A stretch of DNA of 22,873 nt from Bacillota bacterium (GCA_023424995.1 JAFADH010000080.1:1-22873), one strand, 5' to 3'. Positions 13,813-22,636 are shown, numbered from the stretch's first letter. Notes: generated by a model not told the origin, from the sequence alone. A program made the numbers and translations.

Positions 13813-14535
13813 CTATAAAATCTTTGAAAGAAATTCCTTTAATCTGGGATGCGCCGGATTCTCAAAGAATTCATCCGGGGTATTCTGTTCTACGATTCTG
13901 CCTTCATCCATAAAAAGAATCCGGGTGGCAACCTTCTGTGCAAAGCGCATCTCGTGGGTTACCACAACCATGGTCATCCCTTCTTCAGCCAGCTGTTCCA
14001 TAAGGTCAAGGACCTCTCCGACCATCTCCGGATCCAGGGCAGAGGTGGGTTCATCGAACAGCATCACATCCGGGCTCATGGCCAGGGCACGAACGATTGC
14101 GATACGCTGCTTCTGTCCGCCGGACAGCTGATTGGGAAAGGCCTCCGCTTTCTCAGTCAGGCCGATCCGCTGTAATAATTCCAGGGCCTTCTGTTTTGCT
14201 TCGTTCCTCGTCATAATACCATTCCTTACCGGTGCAAGGATTATATTATCCAATACCGACAGGTGGGGGAACAGGTTGAACTGCTGGAATACCATCCCCA
14301 TCCTGCAGCGGACCTTATTAATATCGGTTCTCTTATCGGTTATATTGATTCCTTCAAACCAGATCTCACCCTCCGTGGGTATTTCCAACAGATTTAAGCA
14401 TCGCAGGAAGGTGGATTTGCCGGAACCGGAGGGCCCGATTACTACTACCTTTTCTCCTTTATTAATAGTCTCATCAATTCCCTTTAATACCGGCTGTGAG
14501 CCGAAGGATTTTTTCAGATTCTTAGTGACGATCAC
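13813..14535 (-). CDS. Polar amino acid ABC transporter ATPase
   Basis: The cytoplasmic ATPase of a PAAT-family importer (GlnQ/HisP type), 240 residues. Walker A is GPSGSGKS (about residues 34-41), the Q-loop FQQFNLFPHLSV, the ABC signature LSGGQKQR, Walker B VMLFDEP and the H-loop VVVTHEM. All are intact. The signature is followed by IAIVRALAM where IAIARALAM is usual, a minor change. The start is GTG 14535, ten bases after AAAGGAGG, and overlaps the permease end by 14 bp. The substrate cannot be read from the ATPase. Confidence 0.95.
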   Translation of the reverse strand: MIVTKNLKKSFGSQPVLKGIDETINKGEKVVVIGPSGSGKSTFLRCLNLLEIPTEGEIWFEGINITDKRTDINKVRCRMGMVFQQFNLFPHLSVLDNIILAPVRNGIMTRNEAKQKALELLQRIGLTEKAEAFPNQLSGGQKQRIAIVRALAMSPDVMLFDEPTSALDPEMVGEVLDLMEQLAEEGMTMVVVTHEMRFAQKVATRILFMDEGRIVEQNTPDEFFENPAHPRLKEFLSKIL

Positions 14536-15220
14536 CGCGAGCCAGCCTCCTTTCCAAGATTGATAACAGCTTCGTTAATCCCATAACCATTACCAGATAG
14601 CATACTGCTGTTATTAACAGAGGCGGCAGGATATCCCAGGTTCTGGAACCGACATACTGTGCTGCCTTGGTCAAATCGGTCACAGCGATCACTCCTGCTA
14701 CCGAGGTCTCCTTTATCAATACGATGAACTCATTCCCCAGGGCCGGAAGTATGTTGCGGACTGCCTGGGGCATGATGATCAGGCGCATGGTATCGATATA
14801 ATTAAGTCCCAGGGAACGCCCGGCTTCCATCTGGCCCCGGTCGATGGATTTAATACCGACCCGGATTATCTCAGCCACATAAGCTCCGGAATTGATGCCA
14901 AAGCAGATGGCACCTACGATGATCTCATTGGAATTACGGGATGTAAATATAAGATTATAGATGATCAGCAGCTGTACCATCAAAGGAGTTCCCCTGATGA
15001 CGGTGATATAGATGTTACATATGCCGGACAGCAGCCGTATCTTTGAATTCTCGGCGGTGACCTTCAGTACGGCAACCACGATGCCGATGACAATACCTAA
15101 GATAATCGCTAACAATGATATTAATAATGTTACCTTAATGCCCTCCAGATAAGCAATATATCTTTGATTCGGAATCAAAGCATCATAGAAGCGTCTAATT
15201 AATTCAATTAATTTATCCAA
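14522..15220 (-). CDS. Polar amino acid ABC transporter permease
   Basis: A 232-residue inner membrane permease of the HisM/GlnP type with about five membrane segments, starting with IKVTLLISLLAIILGIVIGI. The EAA loop that contacts the ATPase is visible as EAGRSLGLNYIDTMRLIIMPQA-like sequence near residues 130-150 (the motif EAGRSLGLNYID, then MPQA), and the family motif VIRGTPLMVQL lies before it. Only one permease is encoded, so it would act as a homodimer. The ATG at 15220 follows AGGAGG with a spacing near 11 bases. It lies 216 bp after the binding-protein gene, with a terminator in between. Confidence 0.94.
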   Translation of the reverse strand: MDKLIELIRRFYDALIPNQRYIAYLEGIKVTLLISLLAIILGIVIGIVVAVLKVTAENSKIRLLSGICNIYITVIRGTPLMVQLLIIYNLIFTSRNSNEIIVGAICFGINSGAYVAEIIRVGIKSIDRGQMEAGRSLGLNYIDTMRLIIMPQAVRNILPALGNEFIVLIKETSVAGVIAVTDLTKAAQYVGSRTWDILPPLLITAVCYLVMVMGLTKLLSILERRLARGDRH

Positions 15221-15372
15221 CGTCTTTCCTCCTGTTACTTTTTTATATCAAGCAAATTATGGGGCAGTCAGCGACTCCTTCGTTCATGCAGCTCTTCATC
15301 ATATAAAATAATGGGTATACTAAGCCAGGCCTGTTCATTTTAATATCGTTTCGGATATACCGCTTGCCATAG

Positions 15373-15400
15373 AAAAAGGGAATGTTAAGAAACACTCCCT
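15373..15400 (-). terminator. Intergenic terminator/attenuator between binding protein and permease
   Basis: On the minus strand AGGGAGTGTT pairs with AACATTCCCT (one G-U) around a 4-base TCTT loop and runs into five T. It lies 36 bp after the binding-protein stop, inside what looks like one operon. Partial read-through would give more binding protein than permease and ATPase, a common arrangement in such importers. The remaining 15221-15372 shows no clear second promoter. Confidence 0.85.
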
Positions 15401-15436
15401 GTTATGCTTAGTGCAATAATAAATGCCCTGCGTCAG

Positions 15437-16225
15437 TTATTTACCTGTATGACTTGCGATGATATCATCCATCTTGCCGCTATCCTTTAGATCTTTGATA
15501 ACTTCATTAATCTTATCAAGTAATTCCTTGTTTCCTTCATCTACTGCTATCGCATATTTGTCCTCGAACAGTGTTCCGTCAAGAATTGCTAAATCAGGAT
15601 TAGCGGCCACCAATTCTTCCGCCGGGAATTGATCCATAACGATGCAATCGATCTTGCGGTTTTTTAGATCCTCCGCTGCCTGCGCGAATTTGGTATAACG
15701 CTTGATTTCCTTTGCTTCCGTATTCTCTTCCACCCAGAAGTCGGCGATATTGCCCTGCTGTACCCCGATAATCTTACCGTCCAGATCCTCGACGGAGGCA
15801 ACGGCAGGTTCAGCAGCATTCACTACCACAACTTCCGTAGAATTTATATACTCTTCCGAGAAGTCCATAACCTCGTCACGTTTTTCATCATAGGATACAC
15901 CTGCTGCCACAAAGTCTACCTGTCCGGACTGGACAGCCAGCAGCGCGCCGTCAAAATCCATGTTTCTAATCACGAGCTCTTTGCCCAGATAATCAGCGAT
16001 TGCCTGTGCTATATCCATGTCGATGCCTACGACCTCATTGCCCTCCATATACTCATAGGGTGCAAAGCCGGCTTCCGTACCCACGATGATCGTATCGTCT
16101 CCGGCGCCTGTATTACTGCCATCAGCCTTATTATCATCAGCTGCATTATCTTTTGTCCCGCAGCCTGATAATACCGCCGTAACCATAACAGCTGCCGCTA
16201 TGATACTGATTAATCTTTTTTTCAT
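15437..16225 (-). CDS. Amino acid ABC transporter substrate-binding lipoprotein
   Basis: A 262-residue family 3 solute-binding protein. The N-terminus is a lipoprotein signal with lipobox L19-S-G-C22, so the mature protein is anchored outside the membrane. The mature domain has the SBP_bac_3 features EAGFAPYEYMEGNEVVGIDM, LAVQSGQVDFVAAG and DEKRDEVMDFSEEY. The ligand is probably a polar amino acid or cystine; it cannot be set from sequence. An acidic, low-complexity linker follows the cysteine. The ATG at 16225 follows GGAGG by six bases. cheW ends 86 bp upstream, and the spacer contains an imperfect hairpin without a T-tract and no convincing promoter. Confidence 0.94.
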   Translation of the reverse strand: MKKRLISIIAAAVMVTAVLSGCGTKDNAADDNKADGSNTGAGDDTIIVGTEAGFAPYEYMEGNEVVGIDMDIAQAIADYLGKELVIRNMDFDGALLAVQSGQVDFVAAGVSYDEKRDEVMDFSEEYINSTEVVVVNAAEPAVASVEDLDGKIIGVQQGNIADFWVEENTEAKEIKRYTKFAQAAEDLKNRKIDCIVMDQFPAEELVAANPDLAILDGTLFEDKYAIAVDEGNKELLDKINEVIKDLKDSGKMDDIIASHTGK

Positions 16226-16311
16226 ATTCTGCCTCCAAATTCAGCTATAAAAGCATCTTCCTTCCGAGAATATCTTTGATATCCCAAAGGACATTCTATA
16301 CCCGATGATTA

Positions 16312-16770
16312 TTATTTCTTTAAAGCCTCTTTCAGCTTATCCTGTTCTTCCCCCGTTAATAATCCGTTGCGGTCCAGGACAACCACCAATCTCTCACCAA
16401 GGCTGGTAATGGACTTAAGATAAGAAGTCTCCCTGCTCTTTACAACAGAAGGGATTTCAAAGGTCTGTCCCTCTCCCGGCTGAACGATTTCCTTCATCTC
16501 ATCAACTTCATACGCAACCTGAATACCGTTGGCAGCTGTTATGATGAATCTGGTCTCTTCATCTGCCGCTTTGTCAGCCAGACCGAACTTTCTCCTCAGG
16601 CTGTATACCGGGATAACATCTCCTCTCAGCCTGATGATGCCTCTGAGGTTCTTAGGAAGACCTGCCACCGTCTCTACCGGGATACTCTTCTCAATAATGC
16701 CCACATCCATGATATCAAAACCGTACTCTTCTTCACCCAGCGAAAATATCGCCTGCTTTGAATTTTGCAT
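16312..16770 (-). CDS. cheW: CheW-like chemotaxis adaptor
   Basis: CheW links chemoreceptors to the kinase CheA. The 152-residue protein is one CheW domain with the expected landmarks: FSLGEEEYGFDI, the receptor/kinase contact region GLPKNLRGIIRLRGDVIPVYSLR, and VVVLDRNGLL near the end. I start it at ATG 16770, five bases after GGAGG; four extra codons are open upstream. It begins 29 bp after prfB ends, without a terminator, and no cheA, receptor or other chemotaxis gene is in the window. It may serve a chemotaxis system elsewhere or a specialised array. The family is clear; the pathway is not. Confidence 0.9.
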   Translation of the reverse strand: MQNSKQAIFSLGEEEYGFDIMDVGIIEKSIPVETVAGLPKNLRGIIRLRGDVIPVYSLRRKFGLADKAADEETRFIITAANGIQVAYEVDEMKEIVQPGEGQTFEIPSVVKSRETSYLKSITSLGERLVVVLDRNGLLTGEEQDKLKEALKK

Positions 16771-16799
16771 AATTACCTCCATTCGATCCTGCTTTTATC

Positions 16800-17925
16800 C
16801 TATGAATTACTTGTACTATTGCTCTGCGCATTCCATTTTAAATATGCATTGATAAACGGATCCAAATTACCGTCGAGTACACTGGCGGCATTGCCGACCT
16901 CTTCATTGGTGCGATGATCCTTCACCAGAGTATAGGGCTGCATAACATAGGACCTGATCTGATTGCCCCATGCTATATCCTTTATTTCGCCGCGGATGCC
17001 TGATATCTTCTCCATATTCTCCTGCTGCTTCAGCAGATATAATTTGGCCTTGAGCATCTTCATGGCTCTATCCTTATTCTGAAGCTGGGATCTTTCATTC
17101 TGGCACTGTACAACGATATTCGTCGGGAGATGGGTAATCCGGATTGCCGAAGAGGTCTTGTTGACATGCTGTCCTCCGGCTCCGCTGGAACGGAAGGTGT
17201 CAATCCTGATCTCGTCATCATTGATCTCAATACCGGTATCTTCTTCTATATCCGGCATAACATCACAGGAAACAAATGAGGTTTGTCTTTTCCCCGCCGC
17301 ATTAAACGGGGAGATACGCACCAGCCGGTGCACTCCTCGTTCCGATTTAAGATGTCCGTAGGCATTATCTCCGTTAATCTGAAGGGTCACGGATTTAAGT
17401 CCCGCTTCTTCCCCTTCCAGGAAATCGATCACCTCGGTTGTATAGCCCTTCTTATCCGCCCACCGCTGGTACATGCGAAACAGCATATTTGCCCAGTCAC
17501 AGCTTTCTGTTCCGCCTGCTCCCGCATGAAGCGTAAGGATTGCATTGTACTTGTCATACTCACCGGACAATAACGTCCGCAGCTTTAATTCCTCCAGGTC
17601 GCCGACGAACAGCTCCAATGCTTCCTCTATCTCGGGAAGCAGGGATTCGTCATTCTCCTCGTAACCCATCTGAATTAATGTCTGAACATCCTCGAACCGG
17701 ACCTTCAGATGCCGATACTCATCCAGAGTATCCTTCAGGTTCTTTAATTCCTTCATGAGGCTCTGTGCCTTGTCGGTATTATCCCAGAAGCCCGCTTCCT
17801 CCATGGTTTGTTCTAACTCGCTGATTCGCTCACTTTTCCCTGCGAGGTCAAAGTGAATCCCCCACTTCGATTAATGGCTTCTCATATGTGCCCAGCGTAT
17901 ACTTAAACTGATCTAACTCTACCAC
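16800..17925 (-). CDS. prfB: Peptide chain release factor 2 with programmed +1 frameshift
   Basis: RF2 reads UGA and UAA stop codons and releases the finished peptide. The gene is in two frames. A 25-codon first part starts at GTG 17925 (GAGGTGA five bases upstream) and ends at an in-frame TGA (17848-17850). A +1 shift at CTT TGA C joins it to the main frame from 17849, giving about 374 residues, the usual RF2 size. The stop-recognition motif SPF (in RISPFNAAGKRQTSF) identifies RF2, not RF1, and the catalytic GGQ lies in SSGAGGQHVNKT. It follows secA, a conserved pairing in Bacillota, but has its own promoter. Annotating only the main frame from 17804 would lose the N-terminus. RF2 autoregulates through this shift: low RF2 favours frameshifting. 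Confidence 0.96.
17847..17865 (-). promoter_or_regulatory. Programmed +1 frameshift site of prfB
   Basis: On the minus strand the site reads GTGGGGG ATTCA CTT TGA C. The slip codon CTT, stop TGA and following C are the classic RF2 elements. The internal Shine-Dalgarno-like GGGGG (17859-17863) lies five bases before CTT, compared with three in E. coli. Confidence 0.93.
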
Positions 17926-17946
17926 TAAAATCACCTCTATCTCTGT

Positions 17947-17975
17947 ATTATAAATTGATGGTTATAAAAATTCAA
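17947..17975 (-). promoter_or_regulatory. Sigma-A promoter of prfB
   Basis: -35 TTGAAT (17970-17975) and consensus -10 TATAAT (17947-17952) are 17 bases apart. The start near 17940 gives a leader of only about 15 nt, just enough for the ribosome binding site of the GTG start at 17925. Confidence 0.82.
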
Positions 17976-18023
17976 GATTTTTTGTAATTATACAAGTTAT
18001 ATAAGCTAAAACATATTCTTACC

Positions 18024-20597
18024 CTAAGCTAACTTACCGCAGCAGTGCTTATATTTTCTGCCGCTTCCGCAGGGGCAGGGATCATTGGGCTGTACCTTCT
18101 TGGACGTTCTCTTAACCGGAGTATTGGCAACAGAGTCATCACGGTTTGTACCGGTAACCTTAGCCACCTGCTCTCTCTCCACCTTTTGCTCGATCCGGAC
18201 ATGCATCAGTGCTTTTATGGTATCCTCGCGGATGGCATCGATCATAGCCTCGAACATCTCAAAGCCCTGGAACTTATACTCCACGATGGGCTGGCGCTGG
18301 CCGTATGCCTGCAGGCCGATCCCCTGACGCAGCTGGTCCATGTCATCGATATGATCCATCCATTTGCGGTCGATTACCTTAAGAAGGATAACTCGCTCGA
18401 TCTCTCTGATCTGTTCCGGTTCAGGGAACTCCAGCTCCTTCTCTTCATAAAGCTTAACCGAATCCTCCTTAAGCAGCTGGGTCAGATCATTGCGTTTCAT
18501 GCCTCTGAGCTGCTCCTTGGAGAACTTAATCTCGGGAAGAGGAATTATGGGAAGCAGCAGATTGCTTAACTCTTCAAAATTCCACTCCTCCGGGCTCTGG
18601 TCTTCACTGATGCTGGTATTCACACAGCCTTCCACCGTCTCCGTAATCATACGGTAGATGGTATCACGCATGCTTTCCCCGTCAAGAACCCTTCTTCTCT
18701 CTTCGTATATGATCTCTCTCTGCTCGTTATTGACCTGATCATATTCCAGCAGATTCTTACGGATCCCAAAATTGTTATTCTCAATCCGCGTCTGTGCTCT
18801 TTCAATGGCTCCGGTGAGCATCTTATGCTCAATCTGCTCACCCTCCGGCATGCCAAGGGAATTAAAGATACCCATAAGCCGTTCGGAACCGAACAGACGC
18901 ATGAGATCATCCTCCAGGCAGATGAAGAAGCGGGATTCACCGGGATCACCCTGGCGTCCTGCACGTCCGCGCAGCTGGTTATCAATACGTCTGGCTTCAT
19001 GGCGTTCCGTACCGATGATCTTAAGACCGCCCAGTTCCTTAACGCCTTCTCCCAGCTTAATATCCGTACCGCGGCCTGCCATATTGGTGGCGATGGTAAC
19101 CGCTCCGGGCTGGCCCGCATCCGCTACGATCTCTGCTTCCATCTCATGGAACTTTGCATTTAAAACCTTGTGGGGTACATTATGCTTCTTCAAAATCATG
19201 CTGATCTCTTCGGAAGCCTCGATGGTTATGGTACCTACCAGAACCGGCTGTCCTTTTCTATGAGATTCGATGATATCTTTAATAATTGCTGTGAGTTTTT
19301 CTTTTCTGGTACGGTATACCGCGTCCTGATGGTCGATACGCGCAACAGGCAGGTTGGTAGGAACTACGATTACGTCCATCCCGTAGATTTCCCTGAATTC
19401 CTTCTCCTCGGTCAGGGCAGTACCGGTCATACCGGATTTCTTCATATATTTATTGAAGAAGTTCTGGAACGTAATGGTAGCCAGTGTCTTGCTTTCTCTC
19501 TTAACCTTAACATTCTCTTTTGCTTCAATTGCCTGGTGAAGACCGTCGCTGTAACGTCTGCCGGGCATGATACGTCCGGTAAATTCATCGACAATCAGGA
19601 CCTCGTCATCCTTTACCACATAATCCTTATCCCTGAACATCAGATTATGGGCACGGAGTGCCAGAATGATATTGTGCTGGATCTCCAGATTCTCCGGGTC
19701 TGCCAGATTCTCAATATTAAAGAAGCGTTCCACCTTTTTCACGCCGTCGATCGTCAGGTGAACATTCTTCTCTTTTTCATTTACGATAAAGTCGCCGGTC
19801 TCAACAACATCTTCCTTCATAAGGGCCGCCATCTTGGTGAGCTCACCGCTGGCCTCTCCTTTATAAAGCTGTCTTGCGATGATATCACACACCCGGTACA
19901 GCTCCGTGGATTTACCGCTTTGTCCCGAGATAATGAGAGGCGTTCTCGCCTCATCGATCAATACGGAGTCAACCTCATCGATGATGGCATAGTGCAGATC
20001 CCTCTGAACCAGCTGTTCCTTATAGATAACCATGTTATCTCTCAGATAATCGAAGCCAAGTTCATTGTTGGTTGCGTAAGTTATATCACAGGCATATGCC
20101 GCACGGCGTTCGTCCTTTTCCATGCTGTTTAAGATAACGCCTACGGATAAGCCCAGGAACTCATGTATCTGCCCCATCCATTCCGCGTCACGCTTTGCCA
20201 GGTAGTCATTCACGGTAACCACATGCACGCCCTTGCCTTCCAGTGCATTCAAATAAGCCGGAAGCGTTGAGGTCAGGGTCTTTCCTTCACCGGTTCTCAT
20301 CTCGGTAATACGTCCCTGATGCAGGATGACTCCGCCGATCAGCTGAACGCGGAAATGTCTCTGCCCAATAGCTCTGATGGCCGCTTCCCTGACGGTTGCA
20401 TAAGCTTCCACCAGGATATCATCCAGCGTTTCTCCATTCTTCAATCGATTCCTGAATTCCGCGGTCTTCGCTTTTAATGCTTCATCTGACAGTTTATGAT
20501 ATTCCGGTTCTAAGGCTTCAATCTTATCTACAAGCGGTATAATGCGCTTAATTTCGCGTTCACTGTGGGTACCAAATACCTTTTCTAATATTCCCAT
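18024..20597 (-). CDS. secA: Preprotein translocase ATPase SecA
   Basis: SecA is the motor that pushes secreted proteins through SecYEG. The 857-residue protein has Walker A GEGKT at residues 103-107 (in ITEMRTGEGKT), the DEVD box in IIDEVDSVLIDEARTPL, the helicase motif GRGTDIKLGEGV, and GRAGRQGDPG. It ends in a C-terminal zinc-binding tail with C841, C843, C852 and C853 (CPCGSGRKYKHCC) that binds SecB or phospholipid. I start it at ATG 20597, which matches the family N-terminus MGILEKVFG and follows AGGAG by ten bases. The frame opens 59 codons earlier at 20774, but that extension covers the promoter. Length is normal. prfB follows. Confidence 0.97.
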   Translation of the reverse strand: MGILEKVFGTHSEREIKRIIPLVDKIEALEPEYHKLSDEALKAKTAEFRNRLKNGETLDDILVEAYATVREAAIRAIGQRHFRVQLIGGVILHQGRITEMRTGEGKTLTSTLPAYLNALEGKGVHVVTVNDYLAKRDAEWMGQIHEFLGLSVGVILNSMEKDERRAAYACDITYATNNELGFDYLRDNMVIYKEQLVQRDLHYAIIDEVDSVLIDEARTPLIISGQSGKSTELYRVCDIIARQLYKGEASGELTKMAALMKEDVVETGDFIVNEKEKNVHLTIDGVKKVERFFNIENLADPENLEIQHNIILALRAHNLMFRDKDYVVKDDEVLIVDEFTGRIMPGRRYSDGLHQAIEAKENVKVKRESKTLATITFQNFFNKYMKKSGMTGTALTEEKEFREIYGMDVIVVPTNLPVARIDHQDAVYRTRKEKLTAIIKDIIESHRKGQPVLVGTITIEASEEISMILKKHNVPHKVLNAKFHEMEAEIVADAGQPGAVTIATNMAGRGTDIKLGEGVKELGGLKIIGTERHEARRIDNQLRGRAGRQGDPGESRFFICLEDDLMRLFGSERLMGIFNSLGMPEGEQIEHKMLTGAIERAQTRIENNNFGIRKNLLEYDQVNNEQREIIYEERRRVLDGESMRDTIYRMITETVEGCVNTSISEDQSPEEWNFEELSNLLLPIIPLPEIKFSKEQLRGMKRNDLTQLLKEDSVKLYEEKELEFPEPEQIREIERVILLKVIDRKWMDHIDDMDQLRQGIGLQAYGQRQPIVEYKFQGFEMFEAMIDAIREDTIKALMHVRIEQKVEREQVAKVTGTNRDDSVANTPVKRTSKKVQPNDPCPCGSGRKYKHCCGKLA

Positions 20598-20649
20598 GTA
20601 ACAATCACTCCTGTACTGTAACTGATTTATATAAAATTGTCCAATTAGT

Positions 20650-20678
20650 ATTGTAACATTAACACAGTCACTATTCAA
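20650..20678 (-). promoter_or_regulatory. Sigma-A promoter of secA
   Basis: -35 TTGAAT (20673-20678) and extended -10 TGT TACAAT (20650-20655) are 17 bases apart. The leader to ATG 20597 would be about 45 nt. A perfect TTGACA also occurs at 20700-20705 but has no good -10 at the right distance. The rest of the spacer 20706-20834 shows no gene or clear terminator for the DUF1667 gene. Confidence 0.78.
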
Positions 20679-20834
20679 CTTAATTTTACAATGCGTTCGT
20701 GTCAAGTGATTATTACCAGTCTTCCCGCTTTGGCCTTTCCGTCTTCTTTTATAGGAAAAGAGTACCGTACCCATGCTGTCCGCAGGAATTGAACAACACC
20801 TGTCCGGAACATTTATTCACTTCCCAAAGTCTTC

Positions 20835-21203
20835 TTAAAATTGACATTGGTTTATATTCTTAGTAGCAATGACCGCTACTCCGGTGCCTCCGCAATTTTC
20901 TATCACTGTATCGCCTATTTTAACCGGCGCTGATATTTTCGCCTGCCGGATCTCTTTCATAATATCCACGATTTTGTCTTTAGAAACATCACGCTCCGTC
21001 TTCACGGATACCATAGGACTTGCCCCTCCTTCCACACGGACACTGGAGGTTACGATTCTGGTAGGTTTTAAGACTTCCTTCTTTGCATAGTCCTCTCCCC
21101 TGAGGCAGGAATTACCGGTCACCTCCAGCTTCCCGCCTTCCATAGTAACTGTCAGCAGACAGCCGAGCGGGCAGCAGATGCAGATTAGTTCTTTTTTTTC
21201 CAT
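20835..21203 (-). CDS. DUF1667 four-cysteine protein
   Basis: A 122-residue protein of unknown biochemical role that is regularly encoded behind GlpA/GlpB-like flavoproteins. The N-terminus carries C8-x-x-C11-PLG-C15 and, later, C33 in the context SCLRGEDYAKKEV. This layout resembles the Fe-S binding N-domain of molybdopterin oxidoreductases, so an iron-sulfur centre is likely. The middle part (VLKPTRIVTSSVRVEGG, MVSVKTERDVSKDKI) also matches that family. The ATG at 21203 lies one base after the stop of the oxidoreductase gene and follows GGAGG by nine bases, so it is the last gene of a tight operon. A role as an electron-transfer or assembly partner of the flavoproteins is inferred. Confidence 0.9.
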   Translation of the reverse strand: MEKKELICICCPLGCLLTVTMEGGKLEVTGNSCLRGEDYAKKEVLKPTRIVTSSVRVEGGASPMVSVKTERDVSKDKIVDIMKEIRQAKISAPVKIGDTVIENCGGTGVAVIATKNINQCQF

Positions 21204-21204
21204 C

Positions 21205-22623
21205 TTACTCCGCCTCCGTACGAATTATAATATTGTTAAGCTCCGGATATTTTGTGAAGCTGTCTTTCTTTAATATAATCTGCTCCATCTCTCCCGGTGT
21301 GAGAACCTTCTTCTTTTTTTTATAAATCAGATCCTTATCATAATATACGGCGATATAACGGTCCTTATATACTTCCGCGGTGCGGAAACGAACCGTCACC
21401 TTATCCTTCATATGTCTGATATCCAGCCGCTGAGGTACGGTATAACGAATTCCGTTTTCTGCTTTTAAAACAACCGGATGCCTCTCTGTTAATTCATTTC
21501 CTAATTTTATTCCATCTGCATCTATTCCACGTATTTCTCTCATCACATAAGCTGCCGCATTGCTTCCTGCCAGGGCAGCCTCCTCCGATACATAATCCAC
21601 AAGATCATGTACATGCAGGACATTACCGCAAGCATAGATACCCTCCGCTTCAGTCTCCAGCCTATCATTAACATTCGGCCCGGAGGTAGCCTTATTTATG
21701 GATGCTCCGGTCCCCTTGGTCAGCTCATTCTCCGGGATCAGACCCACCGACAGAAGCAGGGTATCACAGGAATAATATTCCTCTGTTCCCGGAAGAGGTC
21801 TGAGATTTTCATCCACCCTTGCGAGAGTGACACCTGTTACACGTTCCTTCCCATGTATATTCACTACCGTATGGCTCAGCTTCAAGGGTATCCCGTAATC
21901 TACCAGGCACTGCACTATATTTCTTTTTAATCCGCCGGAATATGGCATCAGCTCCGCTACCGCCTTTACCTTGGCGCCTTCCAGAGTCATTCTGCGCGCC
22001 ATGATCAGGCCAATATCCCCGGAGCCTAAGATCACCGCTTCCTTTCCTACACTGTAGCCTTCGATGTTCATCAGGCGCTGGGCAGTGCCTGCAGAGTAGA
22101 CGCCGGCAGGCCGGCATCCCGGAATATTCAGCGCACCTCTCGGTCTTTCCCGGCATCCCATTGCCAGAATAACCGCTTTTGCTTTTATTGTGGCCAGGCC
22201 GTCCCGGCGGCTGATATAGGTTATTTCCTTTTCTTTTTTAATATCAATCACTATGGAATTTAGCTTATACGGAATTCTTTCTTCCTCAACCATCTGTATA
22301 TAACGGGCTGCGTATTCCGGGCCGGTCAGCTCTTCCTGAAAGGCATGAAGTCCGAAGCCGTTATGGATGCACTGGTTCAAGATGCCGCCCAGCTCCCGGT
22401 CTCTCTCCAGTATCAGGATATCCCGTACTCCGGCACGTCTCGCTGCGACAGCCGCAGACAGCCCCGCCGGCCCTCCTCCAATGATAACAATATCATGCTG
22501 TGTTATCTGTGAATTCCCGGCGGTATCTGCTGTCCTTGCTATTGCTGTCTTCTGTAATATCCCGGTCGCCTGTGCCGTCTCTTTTATCTGCATCAGCTCT
22601 GATCCTCTCGTCATCTCAGCCAT
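21205..22623 (-). CDS. FAD/NAD(P)-dependent oxidoreductase, GlpB-like partner
   Basis: A 472-residue pyridine nucleotide-disulfide-type flavoprotein. An FAD Rossmann motif DIVIIGGGPAGLSAA lies at residues 44-58 and a second, NAD-binding one at residues 200-205 (GSGDIG). GGILNQC85IH87NGFG is the family hallmark, and the Fe-S-like AMGCRERPRG and a C-terminal FAD segment (GIYACGNVLHVHDLVDYVS) follow. Homologues encoded with a BFD-domain flavoprotein and DUF1667 are usually called NAD(P)/FAD-dependent oxidoreductase, and their substrate is not firmly known. I place the start at ATG 22623, eight bases after GGGGAG and 13 bp after the previous stop. The frame opens at 22674 inside the upstream gene. 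About 43 residues precede the Rossmann fold, which is unusual. Confidence 0.88.
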   Translation of the reverse strand: MAEMTRGSELMQIKETAQATGILQKTAIARTADTAGNSQITQHDIVIIGGGPAGLSAAVAARRAGVRDILILERDRELGGILNQCIHNGFGLHAFQEELTGPEYAARYIQMVEEERIPYKLNSIVIDIKKEKEITYISRRDGLATIKAKAVILAMGCRERPRGALNIPGCRPAGVYSAGTAQRLMNIEGYSVGKEAVILGSGDIGLIMARRMTLEGAKVKAVAELMPYSGGLKRNIVQCLVDYGIPLKLSHTVVNIHGKERVTGVTLARVDENLRPLPGTEEYYSCDTLLLSVGLIPENELTKGTGASINKATSGPNVNDRLETEAEGIYACGNVLHVHDLVDYVSEEAALAGSNAAAYVMREIRGIDADGIKLGNELTERHPVVLKAENGIRYTVPQRLDIRHMKDKVTVRFRTAEVYKDRYIAVYYDKDLIYKKKKKVLTPGEMEQIILKKDSFTKYPELNNIIIRTEAE

Positions 22624-22636
22624 CTGTCCATCTCCC

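Noticed and set aside
16262..16292. Imperfect hairpin between cheW and the binding-protein gene
   Set aside because: Interrupted stem and no T-tract, so not supported as a terminator; no promoter could be placed either.
18647..19120. A 157-codon minus-strand ORF inside secA in another frame
   Set aside because: Overlaps core SecA motifs in a different frame, with no initiation signal.
19170..20132. A 320-codon plus-strand ORF opposite secA
   Set aside because: Antisense to the conserved SecA motor; its length reflects codon bias of secA, and it has no recognisable domain.
20700..20705. A perfect TTGACA upstream of secA
   Set aside because: The hexamer at 17 bases is TAAGTT, a poor -10; the TTGAAT/TACAAT pair downstream is much better.
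21809..22156. A 115-codon minus-strand ORF inside the GlpB-like gene
   Set aside because: Alternate frame of the oxidoreductase, Arg/Gly/Cys-rich shadow composition.
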